The position numbers were made by a program, and so were the translations under genes. 64,000 bases of DNA from Streptomyces sp. CB01201 (GTDB lineage Bacteria > Actinomycetota > Actinomycetes > Streptomycetales > Streptomycetaceae), in the NCBI RefSeq assembly GCF_002803085.1, contig NZ_NNBJ01000009.1, positions 281,607 through 345,606 on the forward strand. Direction: 5' to 3'. This document shows, piece after piece, positions 31,910-41,112 of the stretch (the stretch's first letter is position 1; each line of letters starts with the position of its first letter). Under the pieces are notes generated by a model. The model saw only the letters and a list, made by a program, of their open reading frames with translations. It had not been told where the DNA came from and ran no database searches.

Positions 31910-32269
31910 GTGGTTGACGTGGTGGAAGAGGTACGGATACAGCCGGAGAACCGGGCTGCCGGGATCAGTATGGGCGCGGCCATGGTGGCGGTCGTCGTGG
32001 CGAGCGGCAGCATGTGGGCGTCTGCGGCGAGTTTCTACATGCCGGCGACGGCCGGCTGGTTCGTGTTGGTGGAGTTGTCCGCGTGGACGGCGATCATCTC
32101 GGGTCATGTGGCCCGTCGGCGGGCCAGGCGCCACCGTCTGCCGGGCCGGTGGTGGGCGCTCGCCTCGATCTTGGCGGGGTGGGTGTGCTCGCTGTACGCG
32201 GGGCTTGTCATGCTCGTGGCCGTCGGGGTCTTCGCCGGGTTCGCCCTGCTCTTCGAAGCCCTGCGCTGA
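31910..32269 (+). CDS. Small membrane protein, DUF4190-like
   Basis: The 119-residue protein has about three hydrophobic segments. The central pattern AIISGHVARRRARR-HRLPGRWWALASILAGW resembles the GHxAxxxxRR...GxxxAxxGxxxG layout of DUF4190 proteins. GTG at 31910, 31919 or 31922 could be the start. The next gene begins 37 bp downstream, so they may be co-transcribed. Function unknown. Confidence 0.65.
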   Translation: MVDVVEEVRIQPENRAAGISMGAAMVAVVVASGSMWASAASFYMPATAGWFVLVELSAWTAIISGHVARRRARRHRLPGRWWALASILAGWVCSLYAGLVMLVAVGVFAGFALLFEALR

Positions 32270-32306
32270 ACCCGCCACAGGAAAGGGAGTCGGGGAGGAG
32301 ATCGCC

Positions 32307-33026
32307 GTGTTCGGCAGGAAGCGGGAGGAACCGCAGATCGCCCCAGTGCCCTGGGACACGGAGGGTCCCTTCGTGGTCGGAGAGGTGGTGCGCCCGGCCG
32401 CCGTCCGTCAGAAGGGGCTGAGTGGGCGGCGCGCGGTGCGCATGTCGGTGACTCTCGATGGGGTGCGGTACTTCGCCGCCGCCGCGTTCGTCGAGCAACG
32501 CGCCCCGGAGGTCCGCTCGTACGAGCTGTACGACGCCACCCGAGCCCAAGAACTGTTGTGCACCATCGCGCCCGTGCGCGGCGGAGGCGGCAGCGGCAGC
32601 GGCAGCGGTGAGCGGTATGCGGTACGGGACCAGGCAGGGCGGGAGCTGGGCCTGGTGTTCCGGACCGGGGCAGCCAAACGCACGGTGCAGCACGGCTGGT
32701 GGCTGCGGCAGCCGGGGCACCCCGACATCGTGGCCCGCTACCACTGGGCCAGAGGTGGCGCCAAGCAGATCGCGGCGCGTGGCAGGGACGCCACCGTACG
32801 GGGTGCTGACGGCCTCGTCGCAGGCGTCGTCGACTCCGTCATCGCAGGAGCCACGGCGGCGGACAGCCGCAGTCACGTACGTCCGACCAAGCCGGTCACC
32901 TGGTGCGCGGAGGACGAGGTCGCGTTGACCGCCGGCCACACCCAGGGCATCAAGTCGTACATCCCGCAGGCGAGTTGGCTGGACCGCCGACTGGCCTTCG
33001 CGTTGGCTGTCCTGCGGCAGGACTAA
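32307..33026 (+). CDS. Hypothetical protein
   Basis: The 239-residue soluble protein has GTG at 32307 with GGGGAGGAG 6 bp upstream, a strong start. It is probably a beta-rich phospholipid-scramblase/LURP-like fold: ELYDATRAQELLCTIAPV, YAVRDQAGRELGLVF, WWLRQPGHPDIVARYHW are repeated strand-turn-strand elements. That fold is a guess from the pattern. A GGGGSGSGSG linker sits near residue 95. It follows the DUF4190-like gene. Confidence 0.7.
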   Translation: MFGRKREEPQIAPVPWDTEGPFVVGEVVRPAAVRQKGLSGRRAVRMSVTLDGVRYFAAAAFVEQRAPEVRSYELYDATRAQELLCTIAPVRGGGGSGSGSGERYAVRDQAGRELGLVFRTGAAKRTVQHGWWLRQPGHPDIVARYHWARGGAKQIAARGRDATVRGADGLVAGVVDSVIAGATAADSRSHVRPTKPVTWCAEDEVALTAGHTQGIKSYIPQASWLDRRLAFALAVLRQD

Positions 33027-33316
33027 CTGATCGTTCAGGACGAAGTCTCCCGCCGGGGCGGCATCGTGGGCCGCGACGGCTTCCGCGGGTGACGGGCCCG
33101 CCGCCACGGGACGTAGTTTGTGTATGGCTATGTGTAGCGCAGGATCGAAAGTTGGCGGGATGTCCCGGCGGGGCCCTCCCCGAGCACACCGGCCGGTCGG
33201 GGGCATGCGTGTATGGGCCCGGCGGCGCCCTTTGAGCTGGACCGGGGCCCGGGTAGCGGTCTCACACCGGACCTTCACCGGCCGACCGGGGCCGGCCCGG
33301 CGTGGCCAGGCGGGAC

Positions 33317-33757
33317 CTACTCCTCACGCAGGAACTCCCGCAGGCCTCCCGCTACGGCCTTCATACCTTCACCGGCCTCGATCACGGTCGTCACGGTGCC
33401 ATGCCAGTCGCCTGGGAGAGAGCCAGACCGCAGCGTCCAGTTCAGATGCACGTGGCCACCCGAGCCGAACGTCGCTGTCACCACCAGGTTGTTGCGACCC
33501 CACACCCGCTCGCCCTCCCAACCACGAAGATCGCGCGCCAGGCCATCGAAGAACTCGCCCATGTTGTCCCAGACGGTCACCGTGACCGTCTCAAGCCGTG
33601 CACGCAAGCCGTCATCAGCAGCCTCGACAGCGAAGGCGAGCCCGTACTCGTCCGCCCGCGACCAATCGAACAGCCGGACAGAGGGACCGAACTCCCCCAC
33701 CCCGCGCACAACGACCTCGACCTCGACCTGGCCTGGAACACCATCGATCACACTCAC
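33317..33757 (-). CDS. DUF6228 family protein
   Basis: This small soluble protein matches the DUF6228 pattern: VTVTVWDNMGEFFDGLARDL, GWEGERVWGRNNLVVTA, FGSGGHVHLNWTLRSG and EAGEGMKAVAGGLREFL. GTG at 33757 (VSVIDGVPGQ) gives 146 residues and is preferred. The frame extends to a GTG at 33862, but the added 35 residues are Arg/Gly-rich and no ribosome site is seen there. Function unknown; these proteins are common single genes in streptomycetes. Confidence 0.7.
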   Translation of the reverse strand: MSVIDGVPGQVEVEVVVRGVGEFGPSVRLFDWSRADEYGLAFAVEAADDGLRARLETVTVTVWDNMGEFFDGLARDLRGWEGERVWGRNNLVVTATFGSGGHVHLNWTLRSGSLPGDWHGTVTTVIEAGEGMKAVAGGLREFLREE

Positions 33758-33898
33758 CCGCCGAAGGATACGGACACCCTGTCGCCGACGGCACCGGCAT
33801 TTCCGGGCTCCGTCCGCAGCCCCCCTGCTCCCCTCCCCCGACCGTGAACCCTTGATGACCACTGTGGCGGCGAATGCCGAGCATGCACCGCGCAGCCG

Positions 33899-34364
33899 TC
33901 AGCCGCGCCCGGGTGGAGTTGGTGGTCGGTCACCACACGGCCGGGCACGGCGATGGCGGCTAGTCAGGCTTCCCCGGCCCCCTGTCCCCCGAATCCGGCA
34001 CGACCCGGCCGCATGGTTCAGCCGGTCCGCGTAGATCTCCGGGCCGTCCTTGTCGATGACGGGGTAGCCGGTGCCGAAGCCGCCGTTCTCCCAGGAGGCC
34101 TCGATTCCGGGGTTGGCTCTGTTCGTGCCGTCGTGCGGGAACACATGCGGGCTACAGGTGACGCGGCCGTCACAAGCCGCCTCGTACCGCGCCATGATCG
34201 CCGCCCGCGCCGAGCCGCTGTCCAGCGCGCCGGCGAGCGGCGTCGATGTCCACCGCGCCCATCTCCTCGGCGATGTCGAAGATGACGTGCCACAGGGAGG
34301 TGCAGCGGCCCTGCGCCCAGAAGGCGCGGCGCAGAGTCAGGTCGGGTCTCGCGGGGTCAATCAT
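33899..34364 (-). pseudogene. Truncated, frameshifted DsbA-family oxidoreductase
   Basis: The first frame (MIDPARPDLTLRRAFWAQGR onward, from 34364) and a second frame (ALDSGSARAAIMARYEAACD, then SPHVFPHDGTNRANPGIE and GFGTGYPVIDKDGPEIYADRL) together match the C-terminal half of DsbA/2-hydroxychromene-carboxylate-isomerase-like proteins. The shift lies near 34231-34245. The N-terminal thioredoxin half with its CxxC is absent: upstream sequence in this frame is low-complexity. The gene is therefore both truncated and broken. It may be a relic of the thiol-stress genes next to it (YceI, rhodanese, MarR). Confidence 0.75.
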
Positions 34365-34584
34365 TGGCCGCGGGCCGCGGCGGCAGGGCGCGTGCCGCCC
34401 GTCGACGGTCGCGGGCGCGTGGTGGTGGGCTGCGGGCCGCCGGCGACGGACCGCGCGGGCCCTGGCGGCAGACTGCCGACCGCGCCGAAGGTACGCCGCA
34501 GGGGCATACCGACCGGACCCCGGCGCGGCAGCGCATCCGAGGTCCGGCCGTTACAGCCCAGCCGCCAGAGGTCGGCTCAGCGGA

Positions 34585-35163
34585 TCAGACCTCCCTGATC
34601 GCCTCGATCTCCAGCGACAGTTCGATCTCCTTGGAGACGAGGATGCCTCCGGTCTCCAGGGCCATGTTCCATGTCAGGCCCCAGTCCTCGCGGTTGATCT
34701 TCCCCCGGGCCGAGAACACCGTGCGGTCGTTGTTCCACGGGTCGCGCGCATGGCCGAGGTACTCGACATCGAGCGTGACCGAGCGCGTCACGTCCTTGAT
34801 CGTCAAGTCACCCGTGAGCTTGCCGGCCTTCCCGTCCCACTTCACGGCCGTCGAAGTGAAGACACCCTTCGGGTGGCTCTCCACATCGAAGAAGTCACCG
34901 GAGCGCAGGTGGTCGTCCCGCGTCTTGTCGCCGCTGTCCACCGAGGCCATGTCGATCACCGCGGTCACCTTGCTGTCCTCGGGCCGCTCCCCGATGTGCA
35001 GCGTGGCGTCGACGCCGGTGAACCGGCCACGCACCTTGGTGAGCATGAAGTGCCGCCCCATGAAGCCGACTTCAGCGTGCCCGGGGTCCACCTTCCAGGC
35101 CCCGGCGGCGGGGAGTTCGACGCCGTCCACGATACGAGTCGGTGCTGCTGCGTTACTGGTCAT
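34585..35163 (-). CDS. YceI family protein (lipocalin-like)
   Basis: The 192-residue protein has the YceI pattern: WKVDPGHAEVGFMGRHFMLT, VRGRFTGVDATLHIG, DMASVDSGDKTRDDHLRSGD and VTLDVEYLGHARDPWNN, with FSARGKINREDWGLTWN near the end. YceI proteins bind polyisoprenoid or amide lipids in an elongated barrel. No signal peptide is seen, so this copy is cytoplasmic, as in many actinomycetes. It is followed upstream by a rhodanese gene (55-bp gap) in the same direction and probably forms a MarR-controlled operon. Confidence 0.92.
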   Translation of the reverse strand: MTSNAAAPTRIVDGVELPAAGAWKVDPGHAEVGFMGRHFMLTKVRGRFTGVDATLHIGERPEDSKVTAVIDMASVDSGDKTRDDHLRSGDFFDVESHPKGVFTSTAVKWDGKAGKLTGDLTIKDVTRSVTLDVEYLGHARDPWNNDRTVFSARGKINREDWGLTWNMALETGGILVSKEIELSLEIEAIREV

Positions 35164-35218
35164 CGTCCCTGTCCCATCTCTGTCCCTTGACTTCGAGGCG
35201 CGCGTCGGGCCGTGAAGC

Positions 35219-35551
35219 TCAGACGCCGGACTCGGTGGGCAGACCCGCGGCTTGCCAGTCTTCCTTGCCGTCCTCGTACGTGTAGACGTGGGCGTAACCC
35301 AGCTCGTCCAGACGCCTGGCCGCGATCCCCGAGTTCGCGCAGCTGCTGCTCGCGCAGTAGACGATCACTTCGGCCTGCTTGTCGGGCAGCACGCCCGGGG
35401 CGCGCTCGTCCACCTCGTCGTGCGGCAGCAGGAGCGCGCCCGGCAGGTGCGCCTCCTTGTAGTACGACTCGGGCAGGGCCTCAACCACCTTGACCCCGCC
35501 TGCCTCGATCCTGCGCTTGACCTCGTCACGGCCAAGGTTCTGAATCGCCAT
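35219..35551 (-). CDS. Rhodanese-like domain protein
   Basis: The 110-residue single rhodanese domain has the active loop VYCASSSCANS, with cysteines at 66 and 71, then the end motif TYEDGKEDWQAAGLP. It transfers sulfane sulfur or acts in thiol stress. ATG at 35551 has GGAGG 8 bp upstream; the longer frame adds an unlikely N-terminus. It is divergent from the MarR gene and first in the rhodanese-YceI unit. Confidence 0.92.
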   Translation of the reverse strand: MAIQNLGRDEVKRRIEAGGVKVVEALPESYYKEAHLPGALLLPHDEVDERAPGVLPDKQAEVIVYCASSSCANSGIAARRLDELGYAHVYTYEDGKEDWQAAGLPTESGV

Positions 35552-35600
35552 GCCGTCAACCTCCAAGTGATCGGTGCGAACACCGAGGGCGCCACACCGT

Positions 35601-35642
35601 TAATGAGTGCGTACGCACACACTCTAATCAGTGCGTGCGCAC
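35601..35642. promoter_or_regulatory. Tandem palindromic operators for the MarR regulator
   Basis: The 18-bp element TAATNAGTGCGTNCGCAC occurs twice in direct orientation (35601-35618, 35625-35642) with a 24-bp period. Each contains a palindrome: GTGCGTACGCAC in the first and TGCGTGCGCACGCA in the second. They lie 50-91 bp upstream of the rhodanese start and 28-69 bp upstream of the MarR start, the expected place for autoregulatory MarR sites. Confidence 0.75.
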
Positions 35643-35669
35643 GCATGCAACAGGCATTAGACTGGAGCC

Positions 35670-36128
35670 GTGACTGAGCGGGATTACCAACTTGAGGCCT
35701 GGCGGGCTCTGCTCCTCGCGCACAACAGTGCGGTGCGCGCCATCGAAAGCGACGTCCAGCGCGACGGCCGCGTCCCCCTGACGTGGTACGACGTCCTCCT
35801 GGAGCTCAAAGCCGCAGGTGAGCGCGGGCTGCGGATGCAGGAGGTGGCGAGTCGCGTCGTACTGAGCCGGACGCGGGTGAGCCGCCTGGTCGACGAGATG
35901 GTGCGGGCCGGCCTGGTGACCAAGTCCGCCGACCCTCAGGACAAGCGGGTGTCGTGGGCGGCGATCACGGAGGAGGGCGCCCGGGCATTGCGCGCGACCG
36001 CCCCCATCTACCTGCGCAGCATCCGCCGGCACTTCTCCACGCACCTGTCGGACGAGGACGCGATGGTGATCGCGGAGGCCCTGCACAAGGTCGCGGACCA
36101 AGGCGGGGACGAGGTCCGCTGGGAGTGA
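35670..36128 (+). CDS. MarR-family regulator
   Basis: The 152-residue protein has the MarR winged HTH (RMQEVASRVVLSRTRVSRLV, LVTKSADPQDKRVSWAAIT). GTG at 35670 starts TERDYQLEAWRALL. No cysteine is present, so it is not a thiol-switch MarR of the OhrR type; it probably senses a small ligand. It is divergent from rhodanese-YceI, with two palindromic sites between. Confidence 0.93.
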   Translation: MTERDYQLEAWRALLLAHNSAVRAIESDVQRDGRVPLTWYDVLLELKAAGERGLRMQEVASRVVLSRTRVSRLVDEMVRAGLVTKSADPQDKRVSWAAITEEGARALRATAPIYLRSIRRHFSTHLSDEDAMVIAEALHKVADQGGDEVRWE

Positions 36129-36395
36129 GGCGAGCAGTATCGCGGCGCATCCCTGGCGGCGGGGACGCGCCCTCCCTCCTGCGGCGCGCTTCGTGATCGC
36201 ACGCCACTGCGGCACTCTGCTCGGCCCGAGTTCGACAGGGTGACGTTTGGGGAGCGCCAGCGGGCCGGGTACGGGGTCACTTGCAAGAGCTGGTCACACG
36301 CGCGGCTCCGCGTATGACGGGCGGCTGGCCGCCCCGTGCTCCCCTCAGTCACTCGGCAGGGCCGCCGCCCCCTTCCACACTCGCGAACCGACTGA

Positions 36396-37115
36396 TCAAC
36401 AACTGGCCCCAGAATCCGTTGCCAACTCCCCCACCACTGAACGGAGTTCCACGAGATCTGGGAGGTCCGCGGGGAGATCCAGTTGCTCAAGAAGGGTCAG
36501 CGCGGCCGTCGGTTGCAGGTCGCCGTAGACATCGTGATGGCTGGCCAACAGACCCTGGAACAGCGGCCCGTGCAGCGTGGGGAGGCGCACGGCTGCGTCA
36601 TACGCCTTCTGCTTGGCGTCCCAAGGCACGGGGCCTGAGGAGGCCAGGACTCGACCGGCGCGACGAACCAGAGCGTCTGGCGCCCCGGGCACGATGCGCT
36701 CGACGTCGTTCCCGAGCACCTCGTTGAAGGCCGCCGCGCTGGTGTCGCGATCCTCGAACCAGTCGGCCCACAGCGAGTAGCTGATGGCCTCGGGGTCCCG
36801 CTCCGCTTCCAGCCGTCGGCGATAGCCGTCCCACAGAACGTCGGCGGGCAGTGGCCCCATCGCGCCGCGGTCCGCGAATCGGAGTTCGCACGTAACCCAG
36901 TAGTCGTCGAGCAGATCCAGCAGGCCGAACGCCAAGCGGGCCTGCTCCACCCGGTCCAGGCTCTCGTCCCTGAACACCTCGCAAGCCCATGAGTGTGCGA
37001 CCTCGTTGGCGGTGAGCGGACGCCCCGCCTCGCTGTCGACCCACCCATCATTGACTTCGACAACACCCCGCTCGGCGAGCCAACGCCGTGCATCCTCCAT
37101 CGCCTGCATCTCCAT
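36396..37115 (-). CDS. Hypothetical protein
   Basis: The protein is of 239 residues if begun at ATG 37115, or 234 from ATG 37100, which has GGAG 9 bp upstream. It is acidic and helical, without a recognised domain: RLAFGLLDLLDDYWVTCELR, AISYSLWADWFEDRDTSAAA and LHGPLFQGLLASHHDVYG. The pattern suggests a soluble all-alpha protein, perhaps of an immunity or SMI1/KNR4-like type, but I cannot assign it. It precedes the TPR/AAA genes in the same direction but is separated from them by 123 bp. Confidence 0.7.
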   Translation of the reverse strand: MEMQAMEDARRWLAERGVVEVNDGWVDSEAGRPLTANEVAHSWACEVFRDESLDRVEQARLAFGLLDLLDDYWVTCELRFADRGAMGPLPADVLWDGYRRRLEAERDPEAISYSLWADWFEDRDTSAAAFNEVLGNDVERIVPGAPDALVRRAGRVLASSGPVPWDAKQKAYDAAVRLPTLHGPLFQGLLASHHDVYGDLQPTAALTLLEQLDLPADLPDLVELRSVVGELATDSGASC

Positions 37116-37238
37116 ATGAGGAGTATGACAAACGTGCCGAAGTGGTCCGATCAAAAGCGGTTCCAGTCGCCCTACACAAGCGGCCTCGACTCGTGCTCAC
37201 GCGGGGTTACCCAACCGCCAGGGTCGCCAGGAAACTGC

Positions 37239-38363
37239 CTAGCGGGCCTTGTTCCTGTCGAACCAAATGGTGGCCGCCATGGGAGCAAGCCCCGCCCAGA
37301 ACAGGAGTCGAGGTCCGGACAGGTCTGTCCAAGGGCAACCGGCCATCAGCAGGGCGCAGGCCATGGCCCAGCCCGATTGGGCGGCGACGACGCGGGCCCA
37401 GCGGCCGCGTCGTATCACCGAGCGGAGGTTGAGCCGCGTGCCGGTTCGAAGCCTGCGGTAGCGACGCCAGGCCCCGAAGGCCCAGATCGCGGCCATGATC
37501 ACGATGGACCACAGGCGCTGGCCGATGGGCAGGGGCAGCTCGGGTGAAGGCTGGTCATCCGAAGGGAAGAGGTTGATCATCGCGGCCGGCACGATGAGGC
37601 AGAGCAGCGCGAGCCATCGAGTGCCCCGCAGGAGGCGGTAGGTGGCCTGGTCGAGTGGCTGCTGCATGGACGGGGACTCGGGGTGAGCGGCAAGCGCGTC
37701 CGCGTACAGCTCGGCGGCTTGAGCGGCGCTCACGCCCGGCGCTTGGGCGGCCTTCTTCGTCTGCCGGGCGACAGCCTCGAAGTGGGTGGGATCGATACGG
37801 AGGATGGCCTCGTCGAGTTGATCGGAAACGGTCTCATTGCCGCTGGCGGACGCGATGCGTTGCGCGACCTCGTGGGCGTAGATGTCCTCGGGACCAAGAC
37901 GCAGTGCCTCCATCGCGAGGTCGGCCGCCTCTCGGGAGACCCGATCGGCATCGGCGGCAGTCAGTTTCCCGGCGCCGCCTCTTGCGAGGGCGAATCGGAC
38001 CAGCGCGACTCGCCATACGGCGTCCGCGAGCATGGCCCGGGCGTAGGAATCGTGAGGTGCGACCCGGACCGCCTCACGCAGTACGGGTTCGACGTTGAGC
38101 CAGCCCTCGTCGTCCGTCATCGCCTGAGCACGCAGCATCAGCGCCCCGTAGTCCTCGGGGGCGATTTCGAGAGCCTCGTCGGCTGCTTCCAGCGCCTGCT
38201 TCGGACCGTCCGTGTGGAAGCGGCAGTAGCCGATCTTGACCCAGGCGCGCACGTCGTCGGGGTCCTCGGCAACGCGGCGCCCGAGCAGCGCCAGTGCCTG
38301 GTCGTAGCGTTCGAAATCGATCAGGGCCTGGGCCTGTTCGACCGTCGGGTGCAGCTCGGTCAC
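37239..38363 (-). CDS. TPR-repeat membrane-anchored protein
   Basis: The 374-residue protein has several TPR-like helices in residues 1-200 (QALIDFERYDQALALLGRRV, ARAWVKIGYCRFHTDGPKQA-type spacing, EALEIAPEDYGALMLRAQAM). Three to four hydrophobic segments follow toward the C-terminus (TRWLALLCLIVPAAMINLFP, LWSIVIMAAIWAFGAW). GTG at 38363 overlaps the stop of the AAA+ gene (GTGA). It pairs with that AAA+ ATPase, so the two probably worked as a unit; the ATPase is now frameshifted. Confidence 0.85.
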   Translation of the reverse strand: MTELHPTVEQAQALIDFERYDQALALLGRRVAEDPDDVRAWVKIGYCRFHTDGPKQALEAADEALEIAPEDYGALMLRAQAMTDDEGWLNVEPVLREAVRVAPHDSYARAMLADAVWRVALVRFALARGGAGKLTAADADRVSREAADLAMEALRLGPEDIYAHEVAQRIASASGNETVSDQLDEAILRIDPTHFEAVARQTKKAAQAPGVSAAQAAELYADALAAHPESPSMQQPLDQATYRLLRGTRWLALLCLIVPAAMINLFPSDDQPSPELPLPIGQRLWSIVIMAAIWAFGAWRRYRRLRTGTRLNLRSVIRRGRWARVVAAQSGWAMACALLMAGCPWTDLSGPRLLFWAGLAPMAATIWFDRNKAR

Positions 38364-39641
38364 AGCATCCGCCGCTTCTTGAGGTAGGCGACCAGGTCGT
38401 CGTACATGCCGCCGTCGTTGGCGTACATCGCGACATTGCGCGCCGAGGCGAACCATGGCTCGGTCGACGACGTCGTCTGCTTGGCGGCATCCAGGAGATC
38501 CTTCATGCCGATCATGCGGACGACACCGGTGCGTGCCGAGTCGAGGAGCGCCGTCTCGGCCGCGGACTCGCACAGGTGGGCGAGATCGGCGCCGGACCTG
38601 GCCTTCGGTCAGCTTGACGAGTTTGCCCAAGTCGACCTTCTCGATGGGGCGTTCGCGCAGGTGGTAGCGGAGAATCGCCTCGCGTGCCGGGGCATCGGGC
38701 GGCAGCACCAGAAGGGTGCGGTCGAAGCGGCCCGGGCGGCGCAGGGCGATGTCCACGTCCCAGGGGACGTTCGTCGCGGCGAGCACGAAGACGCCCTCGT
38801 TGGCGGCGGCGTTGATGCCGTCGAGTTCGGTCAGGAGCTGGTTGACGGTGTTGCGCATGCCTGCGCTCTGCGTGCGGCTGCGCTTGCCGCCCAAGGCGTC
38901 CAGCTCGTCGAGGAACACGACACAGGGGGCCTGTCGGCGGGCCGTTTCGAAGAGCTCGTGCATGTTCCGCTCGGAGTTGCCGATCCACATGTCGAGCACG
39001 TCGTTGACCGACACGGACAGGAATCTCGCACCGAGTTCACCCGCCACGGCGCGTGCCACGAACGTCTTGCCGCAGCCGGGCGGCCCGTACAGAAGGAGAC
39101 CCCCGCGCAGGCTCTTGCCGTACAGCTTGCGCAGCTCCGGGTTCCGCAGCGGCGCGAGGAACGCGGCCTCCAGGCGGTCCTTGACGTCCTGCATGCCACC
39201 CACGTCGGCGAGACGCACCGTGCCCGGCGCATCCACCTCCCAGGCGGGGGACTCGCCGGGGTCGCCGCTGCCGTCGGTGGCAAGGGGTGCTTCGACGAAG
39301 CGGGGTGGAATCACGTCCTTGACCTGGTCGGTGGCGGCGTCCCAGTTGAACGTACCATCAACGCCCTTGTTCGTGGCCGGAGTTGACGCAACCAGCGGAA
39401 GCTCGCGCACGGGAGTCCCGTCAGCAGGCCCCTCCCCCAGTGCGGGTGCCATCAGCGCTCTGGCTTGGCCATCTCCGGGCACGCGCTGTAGCGCGACGGC
39501 CGCCTCGATGATCGCGGCGTGTGACTGTCCGGCGTCCAGGAGCAAGCTACCCAAGTGCAACCGCAACGGCACGTCGTCGGGCGCCGCCTCAACGGCCATA
39601 CGCAAGCTACGGATCAGGGGAGACCTCAGACATGCGGCCAC
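38360..39641 (-). pseudogene. AAA+ ATPase (FtsH/Cdc48-like), single-base frameshift
   Basis: GTG at 39641 begins a helical N-domain (SLRMAVEAAPDDVPLRLHLG). The AAA+ core follows with DVGGMQDVKDRLE, Walker A GPPGCGKT, Walker B VVFLDELDALGG, sensor 1 LAATN and the arginine finger region RRPGRFDR. After KLVKLTEG the frame shifts. Removing one C of GGCC near 38600-38603 restores RSGADLAHLCESAAETALLD and continues to KKRRML-stop at 38360, adjoining the TPR gene. As given, the frame is broken and would fuse into the TPR gene frame. This is either a pseudogene, a sequencing error or a programmed shift. Otherwise the gene looks intact at about 427 residues. Confidence 0.8.
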
Positions 39642-39865
39642 TCTACGGTCAGCATGACACCCGTCTGTCCCGGGCCCGCAGGCGACAATCCGCCATCCAG
39701 CCGCCCGCTATCCGCTTTCGAGCGGGATGGTGACTCCTGCCGGTTGTCTCCGGCGACCCGGAATATCGAATAGCCGGGGCTTACCACGGCCGCTTAGGGA
39801 ATCAACTACACCGCCGCAAAGAGTTTGCTGGGGGGCAGTATTCCTCGTCGCGACGCTGTTCGCCT

Positions 39866-40975
39866 TCACCGCTCCGGCCGGTTCAAAAAGGCCGACGCAT
39901 GGGAGGTCTCGGTCGTGAGGCGCAGGAGTACCAGCCTGCTGTACGGCACCTTGTCCTCGGTCCGCCGCAGGAAGGCGTGGGCGTCCTCGGCGGCCATGCC
40001 GCGCCGCACGTACCGCTCGGCGAGGTCCATCGACCAGGGAGCCAGGGCCGCCGGATCGGGATCGCGGCTCAGAGCGTCGAAGATCTCGCCTGCCAGCCAG
40101 GCGGCGAGGCGGGTGGCCCAGAGTGCCGCGAACTCCCCCTCACCGCCATCGAGGCCGAGCGGCACGCACTCCCGCTCCGCCTCGGCCATTCGCTCTTGGG
40201 TGACCTTCCGCGCCGTGGGCATCAACTCACGTACCAGCAGACGGACTTCGAGCCAGTCGGGACGGTATTCGTCCCCTTCGTCAAGTCCGTCCCAACCCGC
40301 TGTCCACTCCGGCGGCGGCTCCGGCGAGGACAGCGGGGCCGACAGCAGCAGAGCCTCCAGCGCCGCACGGGCCTGAACAGCATCGACCGGAAGGGCCAGG
40401 GCGCCCCCGATCCCGGTGGGAAGGGCACGCGCGGCGGCCGGAAGCAACGGCTCCTCGCCGTCTGCCACCAGCAGACCCCGGGCACGGTATCCGTCCCGGC
40501 GCAGCGCGAACAGCCGCTCGCGGGCCCAGAGCCTGTCCCCCTCACTGATCTCCCGGTCCCGGGCGAGTTCGAGCAGCCCCCGCTCGCCGTGCGGGGCCCC
40601 GAACCCCGACAACAGGTTCACTGCCTCATGCGAGGCCAGGCCGGCACGCACCAGCCGAACAGCGAGACCGGCCGCGGCGGCCGGCGCCACGACCCGCCCC
40701 CGCTCCGCCCGCTCGCGCAACTCCCCCACCAGCCCACGGACCTCACCGGAAAGCTCCTGCCGACGCCACTGGGACGCGAACCGGGCCGACTGCTCGGCGG
40801 TCAGTTCAGGCGGCTCGCCCCGCCCCGACCGGCTCTCCTCATACACCTCATAGAGGTCCCAGAGCCCGTCGGTCCAGCCCGTGCCGGCCGGCGGCACCGC
40901 GCCGAGAACCGCCCCGAGCGCGTCCAGCACCGCCTGCTCGGCACGCTCGTCCTGCCCGGCCCGTTCCATCGTCAC
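39866..40975 (-). CDS. Conserved hypothetical protein
   Basis: The 369-residue protein is acidic and largely helical, with segments such as GLVGELRERAERGRVVAPAA, HEAVNLLSGFGAPHGERGLL and PYSRLVLLRLTTETSHASAF near the end. There is no catalytic motif. GTG at 40975 is preferred, with a GGAGGAGGGGG ribosome site 4-14 bp upstream; ATG at 40969 is an alternative. It is divergent from a DUF3592 gene. Not recognised further. Confidence 0.72.
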   Translation of the reverse strand: MTMERAGQDERAEQAVLDALGAVLGAVPPAGTGWTDGLWDLYEVYEESRSGRGEPPELTAEQSARFASQWRRQELSGEVRGLVGELRERAERGRVVAPAAAAGLAVRLVRAGLASHEAVNLLSGFGAPHGERGLLELARDREISEGDRLWARERLFALRRDGYRARGLLVADGEEPLLPAAARALPTGIGGALALPVDAVQARAALEALLLSAPLSSPEPPPEWTAGWDGLDEGDEYRPDWLEVRLLVRELMPTARKVTQERMAEAERECVPLGLDGGEGEFAALWATRLAAWLAGEIFDALSRDPDPAALAPWSMDLAERYVRRGMAAEDAHAFLRRTEDKVPYSRLVLLRLTTETSHASAFLNRPER

Positions 40976-41112
40976 GTCGCCCCCTCCTCCGTCGGGAAAC
41001 TCCCCCAAACACGTGTGTCCTGCGACGCACACCTACACCCACCTCTCTCCCTCCGAGCGCCTGGTCGCAGAGTGCGGAGCGGGTGATTCATCGCGGTGGA
41101 TAGTCTGTCAGA

